DNA of 7,463 nt from Bradyrhizobium sp. (GTDB taxonomy: Bacteria; Pseudomonadota; Alphaproteobacteria; Rhizobiales; Xanthobacteraceae). The position numbers and the translations under genes are program-made. Location: NCBI GenBank assembly GCA_028290165.1, contig JAQGKJ010000533.1, forward strand, positions 1 to 7,463, read 5' to 3'. Below are positions 1-6,437 of this stretch, piece by piece. Positions within the stretch are counted from its first letter, which is position 1. Each line of letters starts with the position of its first letter. Under the pieces are notes generated by a model. It searched no databases. It was not told where the DNA came from and saw only the letters and a list, made by a program, of their open reading frames with translations.

Positions 1-1
1 C

Positions 2-982
2 GAGCGCGTCGCGACCTTCGGCGCTGCGCGATTGCTGGTGATCGAGAATTCCGAGCCGGCGCTTTATGCCGCGATCGAGGCGCTCGTCGCGCAGAACACC
101 GAAGCCTCAATCGAGGGCCGCATCGCCGACATCCGCGACCGCGACCGTATTTTCAGGCTGATGGGTGATTTCAAGCCGGACATCGTGTTTCATGCCGCAG
201 CCCTCAAGCACGTGCCAATTCTGGAGCGCGACTGGAGCGAGGGCGTCAAGACCAATATCTTCGGATCAATCAACGTGGCCGATGCGGCGGTCGCCTCGGG
301 CGCCAAGGCGATGGTGATGATCTCGACCGACAAGGCGATCGAGCCGGTCTCGATGCTGGGCCTCACCAAGCGCTTCGCCGAAATGTATTGCCAGGCGATC
401 GATCACGATCTTGCATACCGGGCGGGCGGCAAGCCGCGGATGCGGCTGATCTCCGTGCGATTCGGCAACGTGCTGGCGTCGAACGGATCGGTGGTGCCGA
501 AATTCAAGGCCCAAATCGAGGCGGGCGGTCCGGTAACCGTCACGCATCCCGACATGGTCCGCTATTTCATGACCATCCGCGAAGCCTGCGATCTCGTGCT
601 CACGGCCGCCACCCACGCGCTCGCGCCGGCGCCTTCGGACGTTTCGGTGTACGTGCTCAATATGGGACAGCCGGTCAAGATCGTCGACCTTGCGGAGCGG
701 ATGATCAGGTTGTCGGGCCTGCAGCCGGGCCATGACATCGATATCGTCTTCACCGGAATGCGGCCGGGAGAACGGCTGAATGAAATCCTGTTCGCAACTG
801 AAGAGCCTACCGTTGAGATCGGGCTTGCCGGCATTATGGCCGCAAAGCCCAACGAGCCTCCAATGGCGTCTCTGCGAAAGTGGATCGCGGCCCTTCAAGA
901 TGCTATGTCGAAGGATGATCATCTGACGGTCAAGGCGGTTCTGAAGGATGCGGTCCCGGAATTTCGTTCAACTGCGGCTTAA
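2..982 (+). CDS. CapD/WbpM/FlaA1-type nucleotide-sugar 4,6-dehydratase, 3' part
   Basis: Partial gene: the frame is open from the left edge, and 326 residues plus the TAA stop are present. Family members of this long type are usually near 600 residues, with N-terminal membrane helices and a GxxGxxG nucleotide-binding loop; both would lie upstream. Visible landmarks (numbered from the edge) are FHAAALKHVP at 63-72, STDKA at 108-112, the LGLTKR segment at 119-124, RFGNVL at 153-158, the HPDMVRYFMT segment near 182-191, NMGQPVKI at 220-227 and GMRPGERLNE at 252-261. These are hallmarks of the Polysacc_synt_2 family (UDP-GlcNAc 4,6-dehydratases such as WbpM and PglF). The enzyme should convert UDP-GlcNAc to the 4-keto-6-deoxy sugar at the inner membrane, feeding the reductase two genes downstream. 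Oddity: the usual catalytic Tyr/Met position (Y/M-x3-K) is Leu119, with Met118 one residue earlier. A TTG at 32 could be miscalled as a start, but homology-like sequence continues upstream of it. Exact substrate is inferred. Confidence 0.9.
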   Translation, partial: ERVATFGAARLLVIENSEPALYAAIEALVAQNTEASIEGRIADIRDRDRIFRLMGDFKPDIVFHAAALKHVPILERDWSEGVKTNIFGSINVADAAVASGAKAMVMISTDKAIEPVSMLGLTKRFAEMYCQAIDHDLAYRAGGKPRMRLISVRFGNVLASNGSVVPKFKAQIEAGGPVTVTHPDMVRYFMTIREACDLVLTAATHALAPAPSDVSVYVLNMGQPVKIVDLAERMIRLSGLQPGHDIDIVFTGMRPGERLNEILFATEEPTVEIGLAGIMAAKPNEPPMASLRKWIAALQDAMSKDDHLTVKAVLKDAVPEFRSTAA

Positions 983-1039
983 CGTGGTCGCTGCAAGAAG
1001 CCCTTGCGACGGCCTTGCCGGACCCTTCGAAAGCGATTG

Positions 1040-2263
1040 ATGCGAAAGCCTGGAAAACTCGTCATCCTCAGTCAGCACTACCCGCCGGATCCGACCACGA
1101 CAGCCGCGATCATAGCAAGCATAGCGGAACATCTGGCGGCAGAGGTTCCAGTATTGACGCTTTCCGGGACGCCGGGTTCGGCGACAAATGATTCCGCGCC
1201 TTTGGGGCGACCGGTCGTCGTTGAAATCAGGAATCGGCTGCCGGCGAAAGCGGCGCTGTTCCGGCGCGCGATTGCTGAAGCGCTTTTCGCCGTTCGCGCA
1301 TTCTGGGCCGTTTTGATCCGCGCGCGACGCGGCGATATCCTGCTCACCGTCACAACGCCCTTTATGGCGCCTTACGCGGTGGTCATGGCCGCCAGGCTGA
1401 AGGGAACGAAGCCGATCCTGATCATACACGACCTCTATCCTGACGCCCTTGTCGTAGCCGGACTTCTCGGGAGGGATTCGTTTCCAGCAAGAATGATTCG
1501 CTGCGCCAACGCGCTGATGTTTCGTACTCTGAGTGCCATTGTCATCATCGGACGAGATACCGCGCAACATCTCGCTGGATACGGGGAAGCAACGCGCGAC
1601 AAGATACATTTCATTCCCAACTGGGCGACGCTGGTTCCCGATGTACGGTCGGCGGCACCGGATAATCCGTATCGCCGGTTGTGCAAAGGCCGCTTTATCG
1701 TCGGTCTCTCCGGCAATCTTGGTTTTACCCATGATCCGCTGGTCGTGTTTGAAGCGGCAAGATTGCTGCGGGCCGATCCGACGATCCATTTCCTGCTTTC
1801 GGGCTGGGGAGTGGGCTTCGAGAAGCTAACGGCCCTGCAGTCCGAAGCAAGCCTTCCGAACGTCACCCTGGTCGAGCGGGTTCCGGAAGAGGACCTTGAG
1901 CAGTTTCTCTCTGCTGCGGATGTTTGGATTATTCCTTATCGCAAGGACGTCGCCGGTGTTTCGATCCCCAGCCGGTTTTATAATCTTCTGGCGGTTGGCA
2001 GGCCCGTCGTTCTGCTTTCCGAGCCGCACGCCGAGGCAGCCCTGACGGTCAAGGAAAATGATATTGGCTGGGTCGTAATGCCGGGCAGGCCTGACGAACT
2101 GGCAAAGGCGATAAGTGCTGCATCTTCATCGCGGGATTCGTCGATGACCGAACGGGCGGTCGCAATCGCAAAGGACTTCAGCCGCGACCGGGCTATGTCC
2201 AGTTACGCCAGTTTGATACAGGGGCTTTTGCGCGATCCCAAACAAACGGAGCACATCTCATGA
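1040..2263 (+). CDS. WbuB-like GT4 family glycosyltransferase
   Basis: A 407-residue GT-B fold glycosyltransferase. The N-terminus reads LVILSQHYPPDP (residues 7-18), the usual opening of the WbuB/GT4 acceptor domain; HDLYPDAL lies at 130-137 and FIPNW at 191-195. The donor-binding half begins with GLSGNLGFTHDP at 222-233 and carries ADVWIIPYR at 293-301 and IPSRFYNLLAVGRPVV at 309-324. There is no signal peptide, so it is probably cytosolic and membrane-associated. By analogy with WbuB, it likely adds the second sugar to an undecaprenyl-PP-linked amino sugar. The glutamate pair of the GT4 EX7E motif is absent: the aligned positions are Val307 and Asn315. I chose the ATG at 1040 because the family-like sequence begins just after it. 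An in-frame TTG at 1004 would add 12 residues of basic, unlikely sequence; the ribosome site is weak for both. It lies 57 bases after the dehydratase and overlaps the next start by 4 bases. Donor and acceptor are inferred. Confidence 0.88.
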   Translation: MRKPGKLVILSQHYPPDPTTTAAIIASIAEHLAAEVPVLTLSGTPGSATNDSAPLGRPVVVEIRNRLPAKAALFRRAIAEALFAVRAFWAVLIRARRGDILLTVTTPFMAPYAVVMAARLKGTKPILIIHDLYPDALVVAGLLGRDSFPARMIRCANALMFRTLSAIVIIGRDTAQHLAGYGEATRDKIHFIPNWATLVPDVRSAAPDNPYRRLCKGRFIVGLSGNLGFTHDPLVVFEAARLLRADPTIHFLLSGWGVGFEKLTALQSEASLPNVTLVERVPEEDLEQFLSAADVWIIPYRKDVAGVSIPSRFYNLLAVGRPVVLLSEPHAEAALTVKENDIGWVVMPGRPDELAKAISAASSSRDSSMTERAVAIAKDFSRDRAMSSYASLIQGLLRDPKQTEHIS

Positions 2264-3213
2264 AGGGAGCGCGGCCCGTTGCGCTTGTGACTGGAGCCAG
2301 CGGTTTCGTCGGCCGGCATCTCGTGCCGATATTGGAGGCCGAGGGCTGGATCGTCCGCCGGGCGTCGCGGACGCGGGCGCCGACGCCCAACGACGTATTC
2401 ATCGGATCCATCGGTTCCACGACTGACTGGAACGACGTGCTTGTCGGTGTCGACGCCGTAATTCACCTTGCGGCGCGTGTTCATCATCAAAATGACGAAC
2501 ACGCGGTCGGACTTTATCGCGAGGTCAATATCCAGGGCACCTTGCATCTTGCGCGCTGCGCCGCGAACGCAGGCGTGCGTCATTTTATTTTTGTGAGCAC
2601 CGTTCTCGTCCACGGCAGGGCCAACGACGGCCGCGCCCCGTTCAGTGAAGACAACGTTCTGACGCCGTCCGGCGTGTATGGAATGTCGAAGGCTGCGGCC
2701 GAATCCGGTCTTAAAGACCTGGCGCGCGAGAGCGACATGGCTATTACGGTCATTAGGCCGCCGCTTGTCTACGGTGCCGGCGCAAAGGGAAATTTCAAAT
2801 TATTGACCATGGCGGTGAAGCGCGGCATCCCGCTTCCATTCGGTTCGATCCGCAACCGCCGCGCCTTTCTTGCCGTCGAGAACCTTTGCTGGTTCATCGT
2901 CGAGCGGCTTACTCGCCCGGAGCGAAATTTTGATGTTTTTCTTGTCGCCGACGAGGAGCAGGTCTCGACACCTGAATTCATCAGGCGACTTGCTGGAGCG
3001 GTCGGTATTGCACCGCGCCTGATGCCCGCGCCGATTTCCTTGTTGGGGGCGTTGCTTAAAGTCAGTGGGCGCCCGGCGGCGCGTGACAGCATCATTGGCT
3101 CGCTGGAGCTCGACGTTTCCAAGGTCGCTGCGACCGGCTGGCGGCCGCCGGTCACGCTTGACGAAGGGCTGCGTCTCGCGACTGCCGATGTGACGCGCGA
3201 TAACGGACCCTAG
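2260..3213 (+). CDS. Extended-SDR nucleotide-sugar epimerase/4-reductase (WbpV/WreQ-like)
   Basis: A complete 317-residue NAD(P)-dependent short-chain dehydrogenase of the extended (epimerase/dehydratase) class. It has the Rossmann loop TGASGFVG with G12, G15 and G18, HLAARVHH at 69-76, the catalytic Ser/Thr in FVSTVLVHG (S113/T114), the catalytic pair Y140-x3-K144 in YGMSK, and RPPLVYG at 166-172. The wording (AARVHH, STVLVHG, RPPLVYG) resembles the group of 4-keto-sugar reductases/epimerases such as WbpV and WreQ, which reduce UDP-4-keto-6-deoxy-GlcNAc to UDP-QuiNAc; a UDP-FucNAc or Gal/Glc 4-epimerase product is also possible. With the dehydratase upstream, it would complete synthesis of the 2-acetamido-2,6-dideoxy sugar in the cytosol. 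The start ATG shares ATGA with the previous stop, with GGAG at 2248-2251 eight bases before it, so the two genes are probably translationally coupled. Its TAG stop is shared with the opposing gene's stop in CTAG. Confidence 0.88.
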   Translation: MKGARPVALVTGASGFVGRHLVPILEAEGWIVRRASRTRAPTPNDVFIGSIGSTTDWNDVLVGVDAVIHLAARVHHQNDEHAVGLYREVNIQGTLHLARCAANAGVRHFIFVSTVLVHGRANDGRAPFSEDNVLTPSGVYGMSKAAAESGLKDLARESDMAITVIRPPLVYGAGAKGNFKLLTMAVKRGIPLPFGSIRNRRAFLAVENLCWFIVERLTRPERNFDVFLVADEEQVSTPEFIRRLAGAVGIAPRLMPAPISLLGALLKVSGRPAARDSIIGSLELDVSKVAATGWRPPVTLDEGLRLATADVTRDNGP

Positions 3214-4232
3214 GACTTGGCACGGCGTCGCCGCGAAAACCGGTACATCACCAGCGCCGTAGCCCCACTCCCAGCCATCAGCAGCAAAGCATTCAGCACC
3301 GTCGATCGGGTCATCACCGATCCGATTGCCAATGACGCGAGCGCGACGTTGAGCACGAACACTTCACCCACCACGCGCAATACTGAAAATCCATTATCGG
3401 TGGCGCGCTGATAAAAATGTGAACGATGCGCCGCCCAAAACGGCTCGCCCCTCACCAGCCGTCGCAACAGCGTCACGGTGGCATCCGACAAATAATACAG
3501 CGGCAGCAGCAACGCCGCGACGAGATGCTGCTGATAGGCCAGTTGCAACAGACACCAGCCGAGCAACAGGCCGATCGGCAGGCTGCCGACATCTCCGAGA
3601 AAGATTTTTGCCACAGGGCGGTTGAGCGGAGCGAAGCCGGCCATCGCGCCGCAGAGCGCCGCGGCAACAATGGTTGCCGGCGCGGGAAGGTCACCAAGCC
3701 ACCCCAGAACGATCATCGCGCCAGTGATTGGCACGACCTCGGCGACCGTCATCCAATCCAGCCCGTCCATGAAGTTGACCAGATTCACAAACCAGAGCCC
3801 TGCCAGCAAAAGCAGGCTGTGTTCGATCCAAAGCGGACATGCCGGAACGATCCGAAGATCGCCGGGAGCGGTAAAGATGATCGCGCCCACCGCCGCCGCC
3901 TGCAGCACCAGTCGCGGCAGCACCGGGATGAATTTGACATCGTCCGCGAATCCCACAGCGGCAATGAACAGCGTGGCAGTGAAGATGGCGACCGGGATAT
4001 TCAAATGCGCCGTATCCGCGAAGGCGACAATGATGCCCACGACCGCCAACGTGGCCGCGATGACCGCGATGCCCGCCCCCTGTGGCGTCGGAACCCGGTG
4101 TGAAGACCGCGCATTCGGCCTTGCAAGCGCATAATGCAAAAGCAGCGGCCGGATCGCCCACGTCATGCCGGCCGAAAGTATCGCTGCAGCAAAAACGGCG
4201 AACAGCGACAGGGGCAACTCGGAAATGGTCAT
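3210..4232 (-). CDS. WecA/WbpL-family polyprenyl-phosphate sugar-1-phosphate transferase
   Basis: A multi-spanning membrane protein of 340 residues in the MraY/WecA superfamily (Glycos_transf_4), which moves a sugar-1-phosphate from a UDP-sugar to undecaprenyl phosphate on the cytosolic face of the inner membrane and so starts chain assembly. Family landmarks in order are ARPNARSSHRVPTPQGAG (37-54), the DD pair D97-D98 in GFADDVKF, NFMDGLD at 153-159, KIFLGDVGS at 209-217 with D214, and HRSHFYQRA at 269-277 in the sugar-recognition loop. The HRSH-YQ form resembles WbpL, which uses N-acetyl-6-deoxyhexosamines, and fits the neighbouring dehydratase and reductase genes. Hydrophobic segments run throughout, with a basic C-terminus (SRRRRAKS). 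Oddity: the residue after D159 is Trp160, where many family members have Gly (DGIDG). An in-frame TTG at 4241 would add three residues; the ATG at 4232 is preferred, but the ribosome site does not decide it. The gene follows the flippase-like gene with a 17-base gap, as a two-gene unit. Confidence 0.9.
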   Translation of the reverse strand: MTISELPLSLFAVFAAAILSAGMTWAIRPLLLHYALARPNARSSHRVPTPQGAGIAVIAATLAVVGIIVAFADTAHLNIPVAIFTATLFIAAVGFADDVKFIPVLPRLVLQAAAVGAIIFTAPGDLRIVPACPLWIEHSLLLLAGLWFVNLVNFMDGLDWMTVAEVVPITGAMIVLGWLGDLPAPATIVAAALCGAMAGFAPLNRPVAKIFLGDVGSLPIGLLLGWCLLQLAYQQHLVAALLLPLYYLSDATVTLLRRLVRGEPFWAAHRSHFYQRATDNGFSVLRVVGEVFVLNVALASLAIGSVMTRSTVLNALLLMAGSGATALVMYRFSRRRRAKS

Positions 4233-4249
4233 TCTCGCCAATGTGCCCG

Positions 4250-5209
4250 TTACTCAGGAACTTCGATCGGTGCCAAGCCCTTTGCAGCCTTCTCAGCGCT
4301 GAAAATCCACACCAGTCCGCCAAACGCGCCGACCATAAACGACACCGCGCCAAACAGCAGCGAAATGTTCACGCCCTCGTTCGTCATCAACCCGGCATAC
4401 CCGAACGCCAATCCCATGGTGGCTTCGCGCACGCCCCAGCCGGCGATCGAAATCGGCAGCATGGTGATCAGCATCACCGGCGGAACCAGCTGAAAAATTT
4501 GACTGAACATTACCGGTGCTGCGATCGATTGCACGACGCACCAGGCGATGACGACGGCGAGCACGTGAACCAGTAGCGACAACACGGCAATCTTGGGTCC
4601 ATGCTTGCGGCTGAAAATCACGCGGTTGGCGATCACGGAGCAGGCGTGGAGGTGATGCGTCCCCCACCAGCGTTTCAGCCAGGGCCACGGCAACCTGCCC
4701 AGAATGAGAAATCCCACTCCGCCGGCGAGCGCAGCGAAGTCGACGAACAGCAGCGCCGACCGGCCATTGGGATCGCCGATGAGCCGATAGCTCCACGGCA
4801 GGCTTGCTACGATGATGATCGCAAGCGCGATCAGGCCGGTGGCGCGGTCCACAAAAATGGAATAGGTCGCCGCCCGCCATCCGGCCCCGCCGCGCGCAAC
4901 CAGCCAAAGTCGTACGGCGTCGCCGCCGATCGAGGATGGCAGGGTCTGGTTGAAAAAGGTTCCGATCAGGTTGAAGCGCATCGCCTGCGTCGTCGGCAGC
5001 GGCGCGCCACATTCCGCGCTGATCTCGCGCCATCGCAGGACGCCGACGAAGATTTGAAGGAATGTCACGGCAATCGCCATGCCGATCCAGCCCAGACTCG
5101 CAAAATTGATGCGGGCCGCGAGGTCGGAGAGGTTGACTTTGCGTAGCGCGAGATAAAGTAGCCCCGCGGAGATCACTATTTTTATCGTCGAAAACAGGAT
5201 CCGGCGCAT
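4250..5209 (-). CDS. Flippase-like integral membrane protein (LPG_synthase_TM / UPF0104 family)
   Basis: A 319-residue, highly hydrophobic protein. It matches the transmembrane module known from MprF (lysylphosphatidylglycerol synthase TM region, also called flippase-like). The early helix and K/R-rich turn are at 5-25, followed by the signature block GVLRWREI at 56-63, FNQTLPSSIGGDAVR at 86-100, FVDRATGL at 119-126 and PISIAGWGVRE at 252-262 near the C-terminus. There is no catalytic aminoacyl-transfer domain, so it is not a lysyl-PG synthase. Such stand-alone proteins occur often in glycolipid and polysaccharide loci and are suspected of moving or handling lipid substrates, but their reactions are mostly unproven. 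Position just upstream of the WecA/WbpL-like gene suggests a role in processing a polyprenyl- or lipid-linked sugar. It starts the leftward unit; the ATG has only a weak GGGCGAG ribosome site. Its 5' side faces the divergent control region. The family call is firm, the function open. Confidence 0.85.
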   Translation of the reverse strand: MRRILFSTIKIVISAGLLYLALRKVNLSDLAARINFASLGWIGMAIAVTFLQIFVGVLRWREISAECGAPLPTTQAMRFNLIGTFFNQTLPSSIGGDAVRLWLVARGGAGWRAATYSIFVDRATGLIALAIIIVASLPWSYRLIGDPNGRSALLFVDFAALAGGVGFLILGRLPWPWLKRWWGTHHLHACSVIANRVIFSRKHGPKIAVLSLLVHVLAVVIAWCVVQSIAAPVMFSQIFQLVPPVMLITMLPISIAGWGVREATMGLAFGYAGLMTNEGVNISLLFGAVSFMVGAFGGLVWIFSAEKAAKGLAPIEVPE

Positions 5210-5408
5210 CTCGCCCGCGCATGCCAGGTTTGAGGAGGGTTCAAAAACATCGCAAATTCGGCGCCGCGCGCCGAACTTCGCCGCCTTGGTATGATCTTAG
5301 CGCCAATATGGCAATAGCCGCGCAACTAGGTATTGCGACATCCTCGATACGGCGGGTAAACAGGCTCCAGGCGGTGCTGTGGAGCGTATCGATGCCCCTG
5401 GGATTACG
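5210..5408. promoter_or_regulatory. Divergent intergenic control region
   Basis: These 199 bases separate the leftward membrane-protein unit from the rightward epimerase/guanylyltransferase unit, so promoters for both should lie here. A rightward -10-like TATGAT sits at 5290-5295 (5 of 6 matches to TATAAT) without a good -35. A second weak pair, TTGCGA at 5333-5338 and TAAACA at 5357-5362, has an 18-base spacer. Neither is convincing alone, and alphaproteobacterial promoters often diverge from the consensus. The most regular element is the inverted repeat at 5257-5275, listed separately. I saw no convincing leftward promoter and no small gene with a ribosome site. Confidence 0.5.
5257..5275. 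repeat. Perfect 8-bp inverted repeat, possible operator
   Basis: TTCGGCGC at 5257-5264 and GCGCCGAA at 5268-5275 are exact reverse complements around the 3-base spacer CGC. The dyad lies in the divergent gap and ends 14 bases before the TATGAT -10-like box, so it would cover the -35 region of a rightward promoter there. This could be a binding site for a dimeric regulator. There is no following T-run, so it does not look like an intrinsic terminator. The symmetry is directly visible; the operator role is inference. Confidence 0.5.
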
Positions 5409-6425
5409 ATGCCGGATCCGAAAATTCTAGTCACCGGAGCTGCAGGCTTTATCGGCTTCCACGTCGCGCAACGTCTGTTGTCGGCGGGCCGCCAGATCAT
5501 AGGCCTCGACAGCGTCAACGATTACTACGACACCCGGTTGAAGCAAGCGCGCCTCGAGATTCTGGCGCGCCATTCGAATTTCAGCTTTGTGAAGCTTGAT
5601 CTGGCGGATCGCGCGTCGACGAAACGGCTTTTCGAGCAGCACGGCTTTCCGACCGTGATCCATCTCGCTGCGCAGGCCGGCGTTCGCTATTCGCTGGAAC
5701 ATCCGCATGCCTATGTCGACGCCAACCTCGAAGGCTTCATCAACGTGCTGGAAGGCTGCCGCCATCACGATTGCAGACATCTTCTGTTCGCATCCTCCTC
5801 CTCGGTGTATGGCGCCAACACCAAATTGCCGTTTTCGGTACAGGATAATGTCGATCACCCGGTCAGCCTCTATGCTGCATCGAAAAAAGCCAACGAATTG
5901 ATGGCGCATGCCTATAGCCACCTCTACCGCATTCCCTCAACGGGCCTCCGGTTCTTCACCGTCTATGGTCCGTGGGGCCGTCCGGACATGGCGATGTTCC
6001 TGTTTGCGAAGGCGATCGTCGAGGGGACGCCGATCAAGCTGTTTAATCATGGCAAGATGCGCCGCGATTTTACCTTCGTCGAGGACGTCAGCGAGGCCGT
6101 CGTGCGCCTGATCGATCGTCCGCCGCGGGGTAACCCGAACTGGTCCGGACAAAAGCCCGATCCGGCCACCAGCACCGCGCCGTGGAAGATTTACAATATT
6201 GGCAACAACAAGCCTGAAGATCTCATGCACGTGGTTGCGCTGCTGGAGAAAGAGTTCGGCCGCACGGCCACCAAGGAGATGTTGCCGATGCAGCCGGGCG
6301 ACGTGCCGGCAACCTATGCCGACATCGAGGATCTGGCGCGCGAAATCGGCTTCCGGCCCGCGACCACGATTGAAGAGGGGGTCGCGCGGTTTGCAAAATG
6401 GTATCGTGACTATCACAATCTCTGA
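5409..6425 (+). CDS. UDP-glucuronate 4-epimerase (LpsL/CapI-type)
   Basis: A complete 338-residue extended-SDR enzyme that should interconvert UDP-GlcA and UDP-GalA in the cytosol using bound NAD. It has the Rossmann loop TGAAGFIG with G10, G13 and G16, the family-typical GLDSVNDYYD at 32-41, HLAAQAGVRYS at 85-95, the Ser-rich catalytic strand ASSSSVYG at 128-135, the pair Y155-x3-K159 in YAASK, a FFTVYGPWGRPDMA block typical of this group, and RRDFTFVEDV at 218-227. Together NDYYD, AQAGVRYS and YGPWGRPDMA identify the UDP-glucuronate epimerase branch rather than GalE. The ATG at 5409 gives the usual length and places MPDPKILVTG at the N-terminus, with GGGA five bases upstream. An in-frame GTG at 5379 would add ten residues and also has an AGGCGG before it, so the start is likely but not certain. 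The product UDP-GalA would serve LPS core, lipid A or O-chain. The next gene follows after 12 bases, suggesting one transcript. Confidence 0.92.
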   Translation: MPDPKILVTGAAGFIGFHVAQRLLSAGRQIIGLDSVNDYYDTRLKQARLEILARHSNFSFVKLDLADRASTKRLFEQHGFPTVIHLAAQAGVRYSLEHPHAYVDANLEGFINVLEGCRHHDCRHLLFASSSSVYGANTKLPFSVQDNVDHPVSLYAASKKANELMAHAYSHLYRIPSTGLRFFTVYGPWGRPDMAMFLFAKAIVEGTPIKLFNHGKMRRDFTFVEDVSEAVVRLIDRPPRGNPNWSGQKPDPATSTAPWKIYNIGNNKPEDLMHVVALLEKEFGRTATKEMLPMQPGDVPATYADIEDLAREIGFRPATTIEEGVARFAKWYRDYHNL

Positions 6426-6437
6426 CAGCGGGGCACT

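Noticed and set aside
266..922. Long antisense open frame opposite the dehydratase gene
   Set aside because: Its arginine- and histidine-rich, low-complexity composition is typical of a high-GC shadow frame, with no domain motif; the + strand frame has a full set of family motifs.
993..1020. Two small hairpins after the dehydratase gene (GCAAG/CTTGC and CGGC/GCCG)
   Set aside because: Stems are only 4-5 bp with no T-run, and they lie within an apparent operon, so a terminator is not supported.
3426..4134. Open frames on the + strand across the WecA-like gene
   Set aside because: They are shadows of the - strand membrane protein, with no recognisable motif or ribosome site.
4250..5209. MprF lysyl-phosphatidylglycerol synthase
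   Set aside because: Only the membrane flippase-like module is present; the C-terminal synthase domain is absent and the gene ends cleanly.
4293..5222. A 309-residue - strand frame nearly coextensive with the flippase-like gene
   Set aside because: Arg-rich with no hydrophobic pattern or motif, while the adjacent frame encodes a clear family member.
5221..5430. Possible small gene in the divergent gap, with AGGAGG at 5231-5236
   Set aside because: The strong ribosome-site-like sequence lies inside this frame, not before its start, and no start codon follows it at proper spacing. The frame overlaps the epimerase start and has no recognisable content.
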